Source of the DNA: Diplonema japonicum
Taxonomy: Eukaryota > Euglenozoa > Diplonemea > Diplonemida > Diplonemidae
Reading direction: 5' to 3'
NCBI GenBank assembly: GCA_964019335.1
Contig: OZ025663.1
Location: forward strand, 124,001 to 188,000
Length of the DNA stretch: 64,000 nucleotides
Position numbers and translations under genes: made by a program. The notes below the pieces were generated by a model that did not search any database, was not told the DNA's origin, and saw nothing but the letters and a program-made list of their open reading frames with translations. Shown here piece after piece: positions 63,645 to 64,000 of this stretch; the stretch's first letter is position 1, and the number at the start of each line of letters is the position of its first letter.

Positions 63645-64000
63645 ATGAATACCATACGATCGATTGGGAAGGGTGCAGGCCAGTTGTCAGCAGTGGGCGA
63701 TCACACTTTAGATGCCGAGTTCAATGTGATATATATGTGTGTGAACAGGGCTTTGAAGCAAGCGCAACCACGGGACACGGGAATCGGGATGGAACTGGAA
63801 ATAATAATGAAGGCCCTGAAGCGGCTCTCACTCGAGGTGGGGAAGATGATAAAAGACAAAAAAGAACGATGCGAGGAAATGAAAATGGTCCGCAAGGGTC
63901 TAGAAACCAAACAAGAGATGGTCGAAGACCTACAATGCGAAGTCGCCAAAGTACGCGTAGAGCTCGAAGCAGCAATGGACCCTGCAAACATGAGGATAAA
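63645..64000 (+). CDS. Coiled-coil protein, N-terminal part (3' end outside window)
   Basis: A + strand frame opens at the ATG at 63645, immediately after a 15-nt A-run, and stays open to the window end (118 codons). It reads MNTIRSIGKGAGQLSAVGDH at the start, then a Glu/Lys-rich helical stretch (LEVGKMIKDKKERCEEMKMV and TKQEMVEDLQCEVAKVRVEL). It is of normal coding composition and keeps the strand of all neighbours. The family cannot be named from this fragment; many basal-body and flagellar proteins begin this way. The true end lies beyond 64000. Confidence 0.65.
   Translation, partial: MNTIRSIGKGAGQLSAVGDHTLDAEFNVIYMCVNRALKQAQPRDTGIGMELEIIMKALKRLSLEVGKMIKDKKERCEEMKMVRKGLETKQEMVEDLQCEVAKVRVELEAAMDPANMRI

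Noticed and set aside
1-64000. CRISPR array, bacterial operons and ribosome-binding sites
   Set aside because: Spliceosomal introns and eukaryote-specific genes exclude a prokaryotic reading; no array of spaced direct repeats found.
1-64000. Proof of trans-splicing with a spliced leader
   Set aside because: Same-strand genes suggest it, but no leader gene or consistent acceptor before each ATG could be shown; the 40-nt repeat resembles an exon-GT-T-run unit but evidence is too thin.

Overview
The window is nuclear DNA from a flagellated unicellular eukaryote. Evidence: spliceosomal GT...AG introns inside conserved eukaryotic genes, a complete axonemal dynein heavy chain, CFAP144-like and CFAP70-like cilium proteins, an FG nucleoporin, RIO2 kinase, an ATG14-like autophagy subunit and a Doa10/MARCH6 ubiquitin ligase. 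TAA, TAG and TGA are all used as stops, so the standard code fits. The lineage cannot be named from sequence alone.

Two properties stand out. First, all 23 gene models are on the + strand. Second, intergenic and intronic DNA is packed with homopolymer runs of all four bases (up to about 60 A and 53 T), while the exons are ordinary mixed-composition coding DNA. Introns are mostly 33-62 nt, and many have a long A-run rather than a pyrimidine tract just before the 3' AG. Many start codons directly follow an A-run. Several conserved genes only become complete after splicing; I worked out their exons by hand, and every junction is inferred, not observed.

Layout. 1-7.5 kb: C-terminal part of an unknown protein, an RBBP6/Mpe1-like RING/U-box protein, an FG nucleoporin (Nup58-like), PRPP synthetase (5 exons) and a CFAP144-like axonemal protein. 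8-9.6 kb: a zinc-finger gene followed by a 480-bp element with terminal inverted repeats and a 152-bp fold-back palindrome. 9.6-30.4 kb: a Cid1/TUTase-type nucleotidyltransferase, an ABHD17-like hydrolase, a 1,794-residue coiled-coil protein, an RNase HII-like protein, malonyl-CoA:ACP transacylase, an unknown protein, RIO2 kinase, an ATG14/UVRAG-like protein, an SLC17-type transporter and a small unknown protein. 30.7-44.7 kb: outer-arm-type dynein heavy chain (4,645 aa). 45-64 kb: a U1-type zinc-finger protein, a 3.1-kb non-coding stretch with several hairpins, Doa10/MARCH6, CFAP70, a TRF4-type poly(A) polymerase with a poly-His tract, a 2.6-kb non-coding stretch, an HGH1 homologue and the start of a coiled-coil gene.

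The genes form no pathway cluster. They cover cilium motility, RNA tailing, translation and ribosome maturation, and membrane quality control. The most unusual non-coding signals are a 40-nt hairpin-containing sequence present in three places (8514, 29737, 44874), always followed by a T-run; the two adjacent inverted-repeat structures at 8917-9565; and hairpin-rich segments at 48.0-48.8 kb.
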